The notes beneath the pieces are model-generated. The model saw nothing but the letters and a program-made list of their open reading frames with translations, made no database searches and was not told the DNA's origin. This document shows, one piece after another, positions 8,369-17,552 of a DNA stretch of 64,000 nt. The stretch's first letter is position 1. Each line of letters begins with the position of its first letter. Source of the DNA: Parvibaculaceae bacterium Mf 1.05b.01 (GTDB lineage: Bacteria > Pseudomonadota > Alphaproteobacteria > Parvibaculales > Parvibaculaceae); the NCBI GenBank assembly GCA_000509225.1, contig BAOK01000001.1:682001-746000 (forward strand). Direction: 5' to 3'. Both the position numbers and the translations under genes were made by a program.

Positions 8369-9425
8369 AGGCCCGGCGCACCCGTCGAACGACCCGCCTT
8401 GAGCCCGCGCCAAAGACCAAGGTCGCAATGCCGGCGACTATTGCCCAGACCCACTCCAGCAGCCAGCGCATCATATTGGCGAAGGTCTTAAAGGCCCGCA
8501 GGCTGGTTTTGCCTGTGAGCGCCATAACACCCCTGGTTTTTACCCCGAGCGTGCCACTCATCTCCGTGATGCGGCGTAGATCGTTGGTGTCTTCAACACG
8601 TGAGAGAAGACGCACACTTTCCGCTGGACCTGTGTTGCGTTGAAGGGCCGCCATATCGTCCAGAACTGGTGTCAGGGGTTTCAGATTTATACCGCTGGCA
8701 TAGTTGGTGACGGCACGTCGCGTCGCTGTGCTGTCAGCAAGGCTCACATTTGAAAGTGTGCGGCGGAGCCCTGGGAAGTCGATCGCTTTGCGCATCAGGT
8801 CGCCCAACTGACGGGCAAATGCGGCCGTTAGCGCACCTGTCTTTTTGGCGACTTTCATCAGCGAAACACCTACCTTGATGGGCAGGGCGCCACCGCCGGT
8901 TGCAACGGTTGCGCCAGTGGCTGCCACGCCAACGACAGACAGCCCCAAAATGAGCTGGGAGTATTCTTCGCCCGCAACGAGTTTTGAGCCTTCCCGTCCA
9001 ATGTCCCGTACGTCCCCTACAACAGTGAGGTCAGATGTAATGGCCCCTACGAAACCCGCTGTGTCGCTGCCTTCCCCTGTGAGAAACCCCTCAAAGAAGC
9101 TGCCTGTGTCCCGAGACACGCGCAGGAGCAGTGTTCCCGCATCTTCCAATCGTTTGGTCGTCTCCGGTGATAGCGCAATCCCTGCATAATCCGCGATTTC
9201 GGCATACATCAGCGCATCTTCATATTCGCCGGTGTCCAACGCATCATTTGCCGCAAGATCCAACTCCTCTGGCGGCACGGTTGCTTTTATCTCGGCGCGG
9301 ATAAAGGGCTCAGCCGGGATGAGGTTTTCATCGACATAGTCGTCAAGAAGGCCTGCTTCAAAGGCGAGTGCAAAAGCCACCGGGAATGCCACAAGGACGA
9401 CAAAGAGAAAGTTGAAAAGACGCAT
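8367..9425 (-). CDS. Exported or membrane protein of unknown function
   Basis: A 352-residue protein with an N-terminal hydrophobic segment (FLFVVLVAFPVAFALAFEAG), an acidic helical stretch (ALDTGEYEDALMYAEIADYAG, TPR-like in look), a glycine-rich hydrophobic stretch about residues 158-195, and a C-terminal helix (WLLEWVWAIVAGIATLVFGAG) followed by an arginine-rich end RRVVRRVRRA. That suggests a protein anchored at both ends with a basic cytoplasmic tail. I do not recognise the family. It is convergent with the small membrane-protein group and lies downstream of the PhoX gene in strand order. Confidence 0.55.
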   Translation of the reverse strand: MRLFNFLFVVLVAFPVAFALAFEAGLLDDYVDENLIPAEPFIRAEIKATVPPEELDLAANDALDTGEYEDALMYAEIADYAGIALSPETTKRLEDAGTLLLRVSRDTGSFFEGFLTGEGSDTAGFVGAITSDLTVVGDVRDIGREGSKLVAGEEYSQLILGLSVVGVAATGATVATGGGALPIKVGVSLMKVAKKTGALTAAFARQLGDLMRKAIDFPGLRRTLSNVSLADSTATRRAVTNYASGINLKPLTPVLDDMAALQRNTGPAESVRLLSRVEDTNDLRRITEMSGTLGVKTRGVMALTGKTSLRAFKTFANMMRWLLEWVWAIVAGIATLVFGAGSRRVVRRVRRA

Positions 9426-9544
9426 ACAAAAACCCCATTACGCACCCCTGCGGCAACCGTCCCGGCAACGACCGACCGGCTTGCCTGCCCAGAGTGCGCC
9501 AGGCGGATCGTTTTGCCAAGTCGCGTGGTTAATCAATGAATTGT

Positions 9545-11509
9545 TTATCCCACAGAACCGCCGGATTTTCGCCGGATAGCGACTATTGATGGCCTAGGCG
9601 GGGTTGCGGGGTCAAAGTCCGGCCAGCGGGTTGCAGGGTCGCTATAGGTCGATTTTCGCTCAAACCCGGGGAAAGCTTCCGTGCCGTCGGATGCTGGGTG
9701 CTGCACGGCCACGAAAAGAGTCTGTCCGTCATCAGAGAAACACGGGCCGCACATTTCTGCGCCGACAGGTACACGGAAGAACATTTTCCCTCGCCCGCGC
9801 AAGTCGCCGTCTGTGTCTATTGCCCAGATGCCATCAGCCGTGCCAGACGCCTTCGCCCAGTTTTTACCCTGGTCTGTGGCGACCCAGAGGCGCCCGGCCG
9901 GATCCACTGCCAGATTGTCTGGGCAGGCGAACCAACCGTTTTCGCTTGTTTCTGTATTCCAGCGCGCATTAACAGTCTCATCTGCCGGGTTGCCGCAAAG
10001 GGCCAACATATCCCAGGTGAAATTCGCAGCGGCGTGGTTCTCAGCTTCCGGCGACAGTTCAACAATCTGGCCCCAGAGATTTGGTCCTCTAGGATTGACG
10101 GCGTCGGCCTGCGCTGAGGTTCGTTTGGCGTTGTTGGTGAGAGCGACATAGACCTTGCCTGATTTTACATTCGGCTGAACATCTTCCGGGCGGTCAAGAG
10201 GGGTGGCGCCAAGCAGGTCTGCCGCCCGCCGTGTTTCAATAAGCACGTCAGCCTGGCTTTTAAATCCGTTCTCCGGCGTAAGCGGGCCTTGGCCAAAAAT
10301 CAGTGGCTCCCATGTTCCAGTTCCATCTTCGGAAAACCGGGCGACAGAGAGTGTTCCGCTGTCCAACAGGTTGAGATTTGCTTCGCGATTGTCAGGACTC
10401 ACGACATTGTCGCTGACGAAACGATAGAGATATTCAAATTGTTGATCATCACCTGAATAGACAACAATGCGTCCAAGTGGGCACGCCGCCGTTTCGCATC
10501 CCTCGTGCTTGAAGCGCCCTAAGGCCGTGCGCTTGACTGGTTTGGAGGTTGGATCAAAAGGATCAACTTCTACCACCCACCCGAAGCGGTTTGCTTCATT
10601 GGGCTCCCTGTTGATGTTGAATCGCTCATCAAAAAGACCCCATGGGTAAAACTGTCCTGGGATGCCCATGCGCGTGTAGTTGGCTTTTTCAGGGTGGTCA
10701 TCAAGTGAGCCCATAAAATAGCCATGAACATTTTCTTCCGCCATGAGGTAGGTGCCCCAGGGCGTAATGCCGCCAGCGCAATTGTTCATGGTGCCGATAA
10801 CAGTGCGCCCGGATGGGTCGCGACTGGTCTGCAAACGTGGGTGACCAGCGGCTGGGCCAGCAAGGCTCATCTCTGTGGTCGACGCCGTGATCCGTCTGTT
10901 GAAGGGACTATCGGGAACCACCTGCCATTTGCCGTCTGCGCTGCGGGCAATTTCAAGAACAGACCCTCCATGGGCTGCCATTGAGATTTCGGCGATCTCC
11001 CGGGTGTAGACGGTGAGGGGGTTTGCCACCCCGTCAAATACAGAATGCATCAGATCGTCATTGGTGAACTCGTGATTGACGCACAGCAATGCGTTGTCTT
11101 TGAGCTCGGAGCCGAGAGGCAGAGGAATGAAACCAATGAAGTCATTATTGTAGCCAAACTGTTTTGCTTGCGCGGCTGCAGTTTGGTTCTCTGGATCAAA
11201 GGCCGGCGCGTCTGAGGTGACCGGGTCGCCCCAGCGGATCAAGATGTCTGCTGCATGGTCTGCGGCGACGTGATGGGTTTCATCAACACCATGCTCAATT
11301 TCAGCAAAGTCAAATGATGGAAGCTGCTTGCTGCAGGCGGCCAGAGAGACGGGAAGTGAGAGCCCTGTTGCAGCAACAGTGAGCGTGCTCGTTGAGCTTT
11401 TGAGAAAGCCCCGTCTATTCAGGCGCCTGTCCCAGATGGCGCTCAGGGGTTTGCCCATAGGGCGATCCACTGGAATGTCTTCCGTTTCATCGTAGGATTT
11501 GTCGGTCAT
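9545..11509 (-). CDS. PhoX family alkaline phosphatase (DUF839), Tat-exported
   Basis: A 654-residue protein. A twin-arginine signal is clear (NRRGFLK, residues 31-37), followed by a hydrophobic stretch and LAAC with Cys at 59, so it may be a Tat-exported lipoprotein. The body has the PhoX/DUF839 features: LLCVNHEF, NCAGGITPWGTYLMAEEN, WVVEVDPFD, KHEG, YSGDD and the C-terminal CFSDDGQTLFVAVQHPA. PhoX enzymes are secreted Fe/Ca phosphomonoesterases used in phosphate scavenging, though some DUF839 proteins have other roles. There is no obvious Pho box or pst gene next to it. Confidence 0.85.
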   Translation of the reverse strand: MTDKSYDETEDIPVDRPMGKPLSAIWDRRLNRRGFLKSSTSTLTVAATGLSLPVSLAACSKQLPSFDFAEIEHGVDETHHVAADHAADILIRWGDPVTSDAPAFDPENQTAAAQAKQFGYNNDFIGFIPLPLGSELKDNALLCVNHEFTNDDLMHSVFDGVANPLTVYTREIAEISMAAHGGSVLEIARSADGKWQVVPDSPFNRRITASTTEMSLAGPAAGHPRLQTSRDPSGRTVIGTMNNCAGGITPWGTYLMAEENVHGYFMGSLDDHPEKANYTRMGIPGQFYPWGLFDERFNINREPNEANRFGWVVEVDPFDPTSKPVKRTALGRFKHEGCETAACPLGRIVVYSGDDQQFEYLYRFVSDNVVSPDNREANLNLLDSGTLSVARFSEDGTGTWEPLIFGQGPLTPENGFKSQADVLIETRRAADLLGATPLDRPEDVQPNVKSGKVYVALTNNAKRTSAQADAVNPRGPNLWGQIVELSPEAENHAAANFTWDMLALCGNPADETVNARWNTETSENGWFACPDNLAVDPAGRLWVATDQGKNWAKASGTADGIWAIDTDGDLRGRGKMFFRVPVGAEMCGPCFSDDGQTLFVAVQHPASDGTEAFPGFERKSTYSDPATRWPDFDPATPPRPSIVAIRRKSGGSVG

Positions 11510-11657
11510 TTGGCTCTCGCAGGTTCTTTTTTGGAGCTTACAACGCTTCTGATGAAGGGGCTATGACATAGGCGGTGCCCAAAAGTGCGATGCCGAGACA
11601 TTGGTCAGCGTCCATGCGATAGTACCGCTTATTACCTGATGAAGAAGAGAGACCTAC

Positions 11658-12188
11658 ATGCCGATTTATGCTCTGGGTGACGCCCAGCCGACGCTGCCTG
11701 CTGAAGGAGACTATTGGGTGGCACCTGATGCTCAGGTGATGGGCAACGTGACCCTTCACAAGAATGCCAGTGTCTGGTTCGGCGCGGTGCTCCGCGGTGA
11801 CAATGAGATGATTACGATAGGCGAAAATTCAAATGTGCAGGACGGCTCCGTCCTTCACACGGACCCAGGATCACCGTTGACGTTAGGAAAAAATGTCACA
11901 ATCGGCCACAAGGTCATGCTGCATGGATGCAGCGTAGGGGATAACTCCCTGATCGGTATTGGAAGTATTATTCTCAACAACACGAAAATTGGGAAAAATT
12001 GCCTGATTGGTGCAAACACACTGATTGCCGAGGGCAAGGATATTCCTGACAATTCTATGGTTCTGGGCGCGCCCGGGAAAGTGGTGCGGCAGCTGACGGA
12101 CGAGCAGGCCGCGGGCCTGGAGTTCTCCGCTGCCCATTATGTTGAGAACTGGCAGCGTTATGCGCGAGACCTGAAGCGGATTGACTGA
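11658..12188 (+). CDS. Gamma carbonic anhydrase family protein
   Basis: A 176-residue left-handed beta-helix protein with repeated hexapeptides. The three metal-ligand histidines of gamma-class anhydrases are present at H67 (LHTD), H84 and H89 ([10 protein letters not shown]). The family (YrdA/PaaY type) binds zinc or iron as a trimer and reversibly hydrates CO2 or acts as a thioesterase. ATG 11658 is preceded by GAAGAGAGA. It is divergent from the PhoX gene, and an enoyl-CoA hydratase follows 43 bp later on the same strand; PaaY-like thioesterase function would suit that neighbour, but this is inference. Confidence 0.88.
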   Translation: MPIYALGDAQPTLPAEGDYWVAPDAQVMGNVTLHKNASVWFGAVLRGDNEMITIGENSNVQDGSVLHTDPGSPLTLGKNVTIGHKVMLHGCSVGDNSLIGIGSIILNNTKIGKNCLIGANTLIAEGKDIPDNSMVLGAPGKVVRQLTDEQAAGLEFSAAHYVENWQRYARDLKRID

Positions 12189-12231
12189 GAGAAAGAGCTG
12201 CACCGTTATATTGATTTGAGCGAGGAACAGG

Positions 12232-13047
12232 ATGAGCGAAGCACATAATTTGGACCAAGGCGCAGATGAAGTTCTCTATGAGGTCTCTGATCATATTGCG
12301 ACGATCACGCTCAACGCACCGGAGCGGATGAACACGATTTCTCCGACCATGTTGCGATCTATGGCGGAAAAGTTCGTTCAGGCGGATGAAGATCCAGATG
12401 TCCGCGTTATGGTGTTGACGGGCAACGGACGGGCTTTCTGTGCTGGGCTGGATGTGAAAGCGCAAGCCGGCGGAACAGGCATGCTCAAAGAAGATCGTGG
12501 GTTTAGAAATCTAGACCTGCGCAATGCGCCGCCGACCACATTACAGGCCATGGATACGCCGACTATCTGTGCGGTCAATGGGGGCGCTGCAGGGTATGGC
12601 CTTGATACGGCGCTTGGCTGTGACATTCGAATTATGGCTGACACGGCGAAGCTCGCTGCGGCATTCACAAAACGCGGCATTGTGCCAGAGTCTGGTGGGA
12701 CTTGGATCCTGCCTCGGTTGTTGGGCTGGTCGAAGGCATCTGAGCTGATCTTCACCGGCCGGACGTTAACGGCCGATGAGGCTGTTGAATGGGGCCTCGC
12801 GTCTGAAGTGGTTCCGGGCGATCAATTGATGGGGCGGGCGAGGGCGCTTGCTCTGGAGATTGCAGCCAATGCGCCACTGGCGGTTCAATCTGCCAAGCGT
12901 ATGATGCGCATGGGGCTGAATGAGCCTTTTGGGGAGCATGTAAACCATGTCTATCTGCAGTTGCTGCCATTGTTGCGCACAGAGGATGTCAAAGAGGGCA
13001 TGGCGGCGTTCGTTGAGAAACGGGACGCTGACTTTAAAGGCCGGTAA
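12232..13047 (+). CDS. Enoyl-CoA hydratase/isomerase (crotonase family)
   Basis: A 271-residue crotonase. The oxyanion-hole segments are FCAGLDVKA and CAVNGGAAGYGLDTALGCDIR, and the acid pair position contains the Glu of RGIVPESGGTWILPRLLG. The C-terminal helical part (AKRMMRMGLNEPF) is complete. Likely role: hydration or isomerisation of an enoyl-CoA in fatty-acid or ring-degradation pathways. ATG 12232 is preceded by GAGGAACAGG. It shares direction with the gamma carbonic anhydrase and the following exported protein. Confidence 0.85.
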   Translation: MSEAHNLDQGADEVLYEVSDHIATITLNAPERMNTISPTMLRSMAEKFVQADEDPDVRVMVLTGNGRAFCAGLDVKAQAGGTGMLKEDRGFRNLDLRNAPPTTLQAMDTPTICAVNGGAAGYGLDTALGCDIRIMADTAKLAAAFTKRGIVPESGGTWILPRLLGWSKASELIFTGRTLTADEAVEWGLASEVVPGDQLMGRARALALEIAANAPLAVQSAKRMMRMGLNEPFGEHVNHVYLQLLPLLRTEDVKEGMAAFVEKRDADFKGR

Positions 13048-13107
13048 AGACGCTTCCCCGTAGAGTATCTGTATGTGTAAGCCCGGATCGATGGGAGCTT
13101 GGGCCTT

Positions 13108-14178
13108 GTGTTAAAGATTGTCAGGTGGTGCATCCTCACGGTTTCCCTCATTGGGGCATCGCCAGCAATTGCGGCTGGGTTTGCTGGCCAGTTTGAAGGG
13201 ATTGGTACTGCGGGCGGTATGACTCTGACGCTGCAGGAATCCGAAGATCGCGTTGTTGGGCGCTTTCATTCCGGTCGGGGTGAGGCTTTCTCTCTAAATG
13301 GACGTCGGACGGGTGACGCAGCTCAGGGCTCCGTTGAGCGTTCCGGCCAGAGTTTCTTCTTTCACTTGGAAGAGCGTCCTTTGGGGGTTCAGTTTTTGCT
13401 GATCCCTAAAACACCTGAGCAAGAGCCTGACATCGCAGGTGCCACAGATTATTCGTTCGTGCAAAAGGGGCTTCAGCTTCCAAAGCCATCCGTTTACCGC
13501 TCAGCGCCGCCGCGCGGGATTGATGTGGATATCATTCAGTTTGTCGACGCATTTCGCGATTGGGACCCGGCCGATATGGCACGGATTTATGTTGCGTTGG
13601 AGAGCCGGTACCGAGAACTCATCCAGCTTTTTGATCATGCTGCTGCTGAAGTATTGTGGCGTGTGTGTACGACACGGCCGCCCAATGGTGCCTTTGCTGC
13701 CGGGGATCTCGATCAAATGCTGGAACGGCAGCGCACAGATTGTGGGGCTTACTTAAGCTCGATCACGGCAGTCCGTGATGCGGGCCTGCTCAACGAGTTT
13801 TTGCGGAAGTCTAATTTTCAGTTGGAACTTATTCGCGAAACAGTGAAGTGCGACAGGGGACTTTCGCCAGAAACCAAATGCGCGGATGTCAGTGCGATGA
13901 GTGGGCCGTTAATGCTGCGTTGGCGGCGGGCGGACGACATTATGCGGGAACTGGTCGGCGACGAACCGCTTGAGGTCGCGCAGGGCGCACCGGCGCCGAT
14001 TTCGCCGACAACACGATCCTCGGTGCCGCCTGCTTCGGATGGGGTGGTGAGTGTTGAGGAAGAGGTTCGCGCATCAGGTTCGTCAACGCTACCGCGTGCG
14101 CGGCCTGGAAGGCAGAACACAGCTGGTTCAGAACCGACTTCTGGTGACCTGCCTCGGGCGAGACCAACTCGCAATTAG
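13108..14178 (+). CDS. Exported protein of unknown function with LPRARP tail repeats
   Basis: A protein of about 356 residues with a signal peptide (hydrophobic ILTVSLIGASPAIAAG near the start), a beta-rich N-terminal domain of about 100 residues (FEGIGTAGGMTLTLQESEDRVVGRF), a helical domain with four Cys, and a proline-rich low-complexity C-terminus in which SSTLPRARPGRQN and GDLPRARPTRN form two copies of an LPRARP motif. GTG 13108 is chosen because GGGAG lies about 10 nt upstream; the TTG at 13099 is almost touching it. The family is not recognised. Expected to be periplasmic. Confidence 0.55.
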   Translation: MLKIVRWCILTVSLIGASPAIAAGFAGQFEGIGTAGGMTLTLQESEDRVVGRFHSGRGEAFSLNGRRTGDAAQGSVERSGQSFFFHLEERPLGVQFLLIPKTPEQEPDIAGATDYSFVQKGLQLPKPSVYRSAPPRGIDVDIIQFVDAFRDWDPADMARIYVALESRYRELIQLFDHAAAEVLWRVCTTRPPNGAFAAGDLDQMLERQRTDCGAYLSSITAVRDAGLLNEFLRKSNFQLELIRETVKCDRGLSPETKCADVSAMSGPLMLRWRRADDIMRELVGDEPLEVAQGAPAPISPTTRSSVPPASDGVVSVEEEVRASGSSTLPRARPGRQNTAGSEPTSGDLPRARPTRN

Positions 14179-14188
14179 CTAAATGGGG

Positions 14189-14824
14189 TCAGACAGGGCG
14201 GCGCCAGACGCGACGGATCTTTGCGTCGGTCTCCGGACCAAAATTGTACCAGGCCGTCCGATCTCGTGTGGCATCCGCGATGAAGAGGCCATCCTGACTT
14301 GAGAGGACTTTCGACAGCTGGTTCAAGAGACCAGGTGCAGTGCCTTTGCAGTTCACGACCCAGGCATTGTTTGCCACTTTGAGTGCAGCACCGAGCGACA
14401 TGATTGATTGTTCAAGTGTCGCGCCGTGACGTGATTTGATGTCGGTGATGATCAGGAAGTTCGATGTATCAGGACGCTTGCGACGGTCCACCTGACCTTT
14501 TTTCGGGCCATAAACCGTCCGTCGGTCCTGAGGATGCGACGGTGTGCTTGCTGTTACTTTTGATTTTTCCTCATCGAAAAATCCAGCGAACATGGCGACG
14601 TCTTTTGCCTCCGTCCAATCTTCTGTGCCTGTTGGCGCAATCACAGAGTGGCCGGCGACACGTCCTTCAGCGATGTATGTCTCCATCGCTTCAAACGTGT
14701 AGGGACCATAGACTTCTTCCCCATGTTTCAGTGACCAATGTCCGTCCGCAAGCACGCGGTCTTCAGGCACATCGGCCTGGGCCTCCGGAGCCATGTCATC
14801 TATCTGGTCGGCACTGTTTTGCAT
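14189..14824 (-). CDS. GYF_2 (DUF4339) domain protein
   Basis: A 211-residue soluble protein. Residues about 28-80 form a GYF_2 domain (WSLKHGEEVYGPYTFEAMETYIAEGRV and DWTEAKDV), a putative peptide-binding module. A linker with a basic patch (GQVDRRKRPDT) leads to a C-terminal domain of about 95 residues with an alpha/beta pattern (FLIITDIKSRHGATLEQSIMS) that I do not recognise. It has no membrane segment in spite of the frequent membrane linkage of GYF_2. It is convergent with the LPRARP protein (10 bp between stops). Confidence 0.7.
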   Translation of the reverse strand: MQNSADQIDDMAPEAQADVPEDRVLADGHWSLKHGEEVYGPYTFEAMETYIAEGRVAGHSVIAPTGTEDWTEAKDVAMFAGFFDEEKSKVTASTPSHPQDRRTVYGPKKGQVDRRKRPDTSNFLIITDIKSRHGATLEQSIMSLGAALKVANNAWVVNCKGTAPGLLNQLSKVLSSQDGLFIADATRDRTAWYNFGPETDAKIRRVWRRPV

Positions 14825-15051
14825 CGTTATTTGCTCTGATCGCAGGCGCGCCGGGCTGGCGGCAGCGCCTTTTCCAAAAACTGCGGGTCAGTATGAGCTT
14901 CCACCCGTTCATACTTTATGAATTTGTGGTTTAGAATTCGTTTCCAGATTGGCGCAATCCCCTGCGTTTTTGGTGGAATGGTTGCGGGAGTGTCTGTCGC
15001 AAGGCAAAGTCGCGCCAAATTTGAGCTCAAAACGACACTCGGAGACGTCTT

Positions 15052-15831
15052 ATGGCTGACTATGAACACTGCACCGTCGAAAAGGATGGACATCTGCTCA
15101 TTGTGACAATGAACAGACCTAATCGGATGAATGCGCTCCACCCGCCAGCAAACTTTGAATTGGCCAAAGCGTTTGATGATTTCGCTGCGGACCCTGACCT
15201 TTGGGTTGCGATCATCACAGGCGCTGGCGATCGCGCATTCAGTGCTGGCAATGACCTCAAATGGCAGGCTGAGGGAAACAAGCTGGAAGTTCCAGAAACT
15301 GGTTTTGCCGGTCTCACCGCTCGCTATGACATGCCTAAGCCGGTCATCGCTGCTGTAAATGGCGTTGCAATGGGTGGTGGTTTTGAAATCGCATTGGCTG
15401 CGGACCTGATTATTGCCTCAGACACTGCGACGTTTGCCCTGCCAGAGCCGAAGGTTGGTCTTGCAGCGCTTGCTGGTGGTCTTCATCGTCTGCCGCGGCA
15501 GATCCCTGTAAAACAGGCGATGGGGATGATCCTTACCGGCCGCACAGTTCCAGCGGCTGAGGGGCAATCACTGGGTTTTGTGAACGATGTTGTGCCTGCT
15601 GGCGATCTCATGGAGACGGCGAAGAAATGGGCAGCCCAGATTATGGCCTGTTCGCCTATGTCGATCCGGGCATCCAAGGAATCTGTCTATCAGGGGCTTG
15701 ATGAAGCCAATCTTGAGAAGGCGGTCACTGGTCACTATCCAGCTGTTGGCGCTCTCTTTAAGAGTGAAGACCTGATCGAGGGGCCGATGGCATTTGCAGA
15801 GAAGCGTGCGCCACAGTGGAAAGGGCGCTGA
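15052..15831 (+). CDS. Enoyl-CoA hydratase-related protein
   Basis: A 259-residue crotonase-fold protein. FSAGNDLKWQ and AVNGVAMGGGFEIALAADLIIA form the oxyanion hole; the segment PEPKVGLAALAGGLHRLPRQIP resembles the carnitinyl-CoA dehydratase branch and keeps only one of the two catalytic glutamates of classical hydratases, so hydratase chemistry is not assured. ATG 15052 has GGAGACG upstream. A pair of GC-rich hairpins follows the gene. Confidence 0.8.
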   Translation: MADYEHCTVEKDGHLLIVTMNRPNRMNALHPPANFELAKAFDDFAADPDLWVAIITGAGDRAFSAGNDLKWQAEGNKLEVPETGFAGLTARYDMPKPVIAAVNGVAMGGGFEIALAADLIIASDTATFALPEPKVGLAALAGGLHRLPRQIPVKQAMGMILTGRTVPAAEGQSLGFVNDVVPAGDLMETAKKWAAQIMACSPMSIRASKESVYQGLDEANLEKAVTGHYPAVGALFKSEDLIEGPMAFAEKRAPQWKGR

Positions 15832-15862
15832 GCCGGCCTTAGTCGGTGCAACAAAACGAGTT

Positions 15863-15928
15863 CCGGCCCTGCCTGGGAAAGCAGGGCCGGTCTCGACAGG
15901 ATCAGACCGATGGGGGGTCAGTCTGATC
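15863..15928. terminator. Two hairpins between convergent genes
   Basis: CCGGCCCTGC (15863-15872) pairs with GCAGGGCCGG (15881-15890), and GATCAGAC (15900-15907) pairs with GTCTGATC (15921-15928). Neither is followed by a good T-run on either strand, so they are plausible transcript-end structures and not textbook terminators. Confidence 0.45.
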
Positions 15929-15934
15929 GGGGAA

Positions 15935-16687
15935 TTACGAGAATAGGGCCGGTCGTAGTGGGGTTATCGGCTCAGAAATGGGCGCCATGAGATCGAAATC
16001 TTCGAGCGCGGCGCTTTTGCCGCCTCGGCCATCACCGGTTCTCACCCAAACATAGGGATGGTGACGGGATTGCCGCTTCACCCAGATGTAAGGGGTTTCC
16101 TGCCATAGACGAATATGGCGGGTCTTATTGTCCAGCACATATTCGCCGTCTGCAGTGACAACGAGAAGGACGGCGTGTCCGGCACCGCTACGCTCCTTCA
16201 CGACCGAGATCAGAAGCGCATCAGCCGGCCAACCCTGCTCAATAAGCAGTCGGCGTTTCAACAGAACATAATCTTCGCAGTCGCCACCACTGGCGGCCGG
16301 ATAGGCCCACCATTCAGGCGTGTTGTAGAGGTCTGCGTCTTCCACGGGTGCAACAGACTTGTTGACCTGCCTGTTAATCTGCTGAAGCTGGCTCCAGCGA
16401 TTGTCTGTTAAAGCCAGAGACGCGGGCCTTGTTGAGCTCCCGGTGCAATCATTTGGATGTCGCTGGCAAAATCCGACAAAGCCAAAGGGCGGAGAGGTTT
16501 CGGCCCCGACCGGCATTGAATTTCCGCGAGAGATGAAAGTGGGGGTAGTCGACGACGCCACATATGGCACATCCGATGAAAACCCGCCGATCGTGGCAGT
16601 AGAGCCCGGAACATCTGCCGAGCCCGTCCCGCAAGCTGCGAGAAGGAGGGCTCCCGCAAACCCTGCAGTGATACGCAATAAATACAT
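15935..16687 (-). CDS. BTLCP family transglutaminase-like cysteine protease, lipoprotein
   Basis: A protein of about 250 residues with a lipoprotein signal (ITAGFAGALLLAAC). The BTLCP (peptidase C93) catalytic triad is visible: Cys in GGDCEDYVLLKRRLL, His in GAGHAVLLV and Asp in YVLDNKTRHIRLW. The family includes LapG, which cleaves adhesins in the periplasm, but many members are uncharacterised and no LapD-like receptor or large adhesin is next to this gene. The start is uncertain: the frame is open to 16726, while ATG 16687 gives a proper signal peptide but a weak ribosome-binding site. The upstream DNA is strikingly AT-rich. Confidence 0.8.
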   Translation of the reverse strand: MYLLRITAGFAGALLLAACGTGSADVPGSTATIGGFSSDVPYVASSTTPTFISRGNSMPVGAETSPPFGFVGFCQRHPNDCTGSSTRPASLALTDNRWSQLQQINRQVNKSVAPVEDADLYNTPEWWAYPAASGGDCEDYVLLKRRLLIEQGWPADALLISVVKERSGAGHAVLLVVTADGEYVLDNKTRHIRLWQETPYIWVKRQSRHHPYVWVRTGDGRGGKSAALEDFDLMAPISEPITPLRPALFS

Positions 16688-16734
16688 GTAACCAATCCCA
16701 ATCTGTCGATTTGTATTGGTGATCATGCAGGGGA

Positions 16735-16850
16735 TATTTTGACATCAAGTCTATTTTACTTGTAGTTATTTATTTTCATTTGAATAATTATAGAATAAAA
16801 TTCCAATATATTTTTAAATACTGGAATTCGATTCAAATTGTAGGCAAGCA
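16735..16850. other. AT-rich intergenic island
   Basis: About 115 bp dominated by A and T in an otherwise GC-rich window. Read on the minus strand it contains TATAAT (complement of 16788-16793) with no well-placed -35, so it could drive the BTLCP gene. No ORF or repeat is evident. Confidence 0.4.
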
Positions 16851-16919
16851 GGCAGAATGAACGGCAGCCGGAAGGTTGTCAGGGCCGGGTCTTTCTTGTT
16901 TTGAATTAAGAGGGCGGGA

Positions 16920-17477
16920 TTAGCCGTCGATAATGCGCCAGGACCCATCCGGCTGACGGCAGGCCTCCCCAACGCCTTTTTCCGGGCGACCATCAATGTA
17001 GATGGTCTGCTCGAACTCTCGGCAATTCTGGCCACGACTGTCCACGTAGGTTTTGGTAGGTGTCACCGTGCCCCAATGGCCGCTGTCGGGATTGTTCCAG
17101 GTTGCGGACCTGCCGCTGGGATAGTCTTCCAGCGTTGATTGGGTGGTTGAATAGACTTCCTGCTGATCCTCGCAGGTCAGGCGTGTTGCTGCCTGATTGC
17201 CAAGAAGGCCACCGGCGAGGACGCCGCCGATTGTCGCGAAAGTGCGTCCGCTGCCGCTGCCGACTTTCGACCCAAGAAAGCCACCAATTGCAGCACCTGC
17301 TATGCCGCCAATGACACCCTCCGTGCTTGTCGGGTCGCAGGCCGCTTTTGCCGGCGTGGAAAGGCCAATGAAGAGTGCCACAGCAGTCGCGACGGCTATG
17401 GTTCCCCACGCGCCACTGACGTAAGCGCTTTGAGCGCGGTTCTGTTGCGCGACGGCTTTCGCATTTGATTGGTGCAT
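16920..17477 (-). CDS. Glycine-zipper surface-antigen-like protein
   Basis: A 185-residue exported protein. A signal-like segment (TIAVATAVALFIGLSTPAKAA) is followed by a glycine zipper (GVIGGIAGAAIGGFLGSKVG and TIGGVLAGGLLGNQAA) of the Rickettsia 17-kDa antigen type, then a small domain with conserved Cys (NCREFEQTIYIDGRPEKGVGEACRQPDGSW) common in such proteins. Expected in the outer membrane or envelope; a structural or stress role is typical. ATG 17477 has GGAG 8 nt upstream, so the longer frame is rejected. Confidence 0.8.
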   Translation of the reverse strand: MHQSNAKAVAQQNRAQSAYVSGAWGTIAVATAVALFIGLSTPAKAACDPTSTEGVIGGIAGAAIGGFLGSKVGSGSGRTFATIGGVLAGGLLGNQAATRLTCEDQQEVYSTTQSTLEDYPSGRSATWNNPDSGHWGTVTPTKTYVDSRGQNCREFEQTIYIDGRPEKGVGEACRQPDGSWRIIDG

Positions 17478-17552
17478 GACAGCTCCTCTCGATGGGTCAT
17501 CATCGACTACCTGCAGGAGAATCATACCGTGTGACGGCGACAGGGGCCAGCC

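Noticed and set aside
13073-13114. Short ORF starting ATGTGTAAG with two Cys codons upstream of the LPRARP protein
   Set aside because: No ribosome-binding site, overlaps the start of the real gene, and the downstream gene has no link to cysteine.
15935-16687. LapG of a LapD/LapG/LapA adhesin-release system
   Set aside because: The protease family fits, but there is no LapD-like GGDEF/EAL receptor or giant adhesin adjacent, and BTLCP proteins are common without them.
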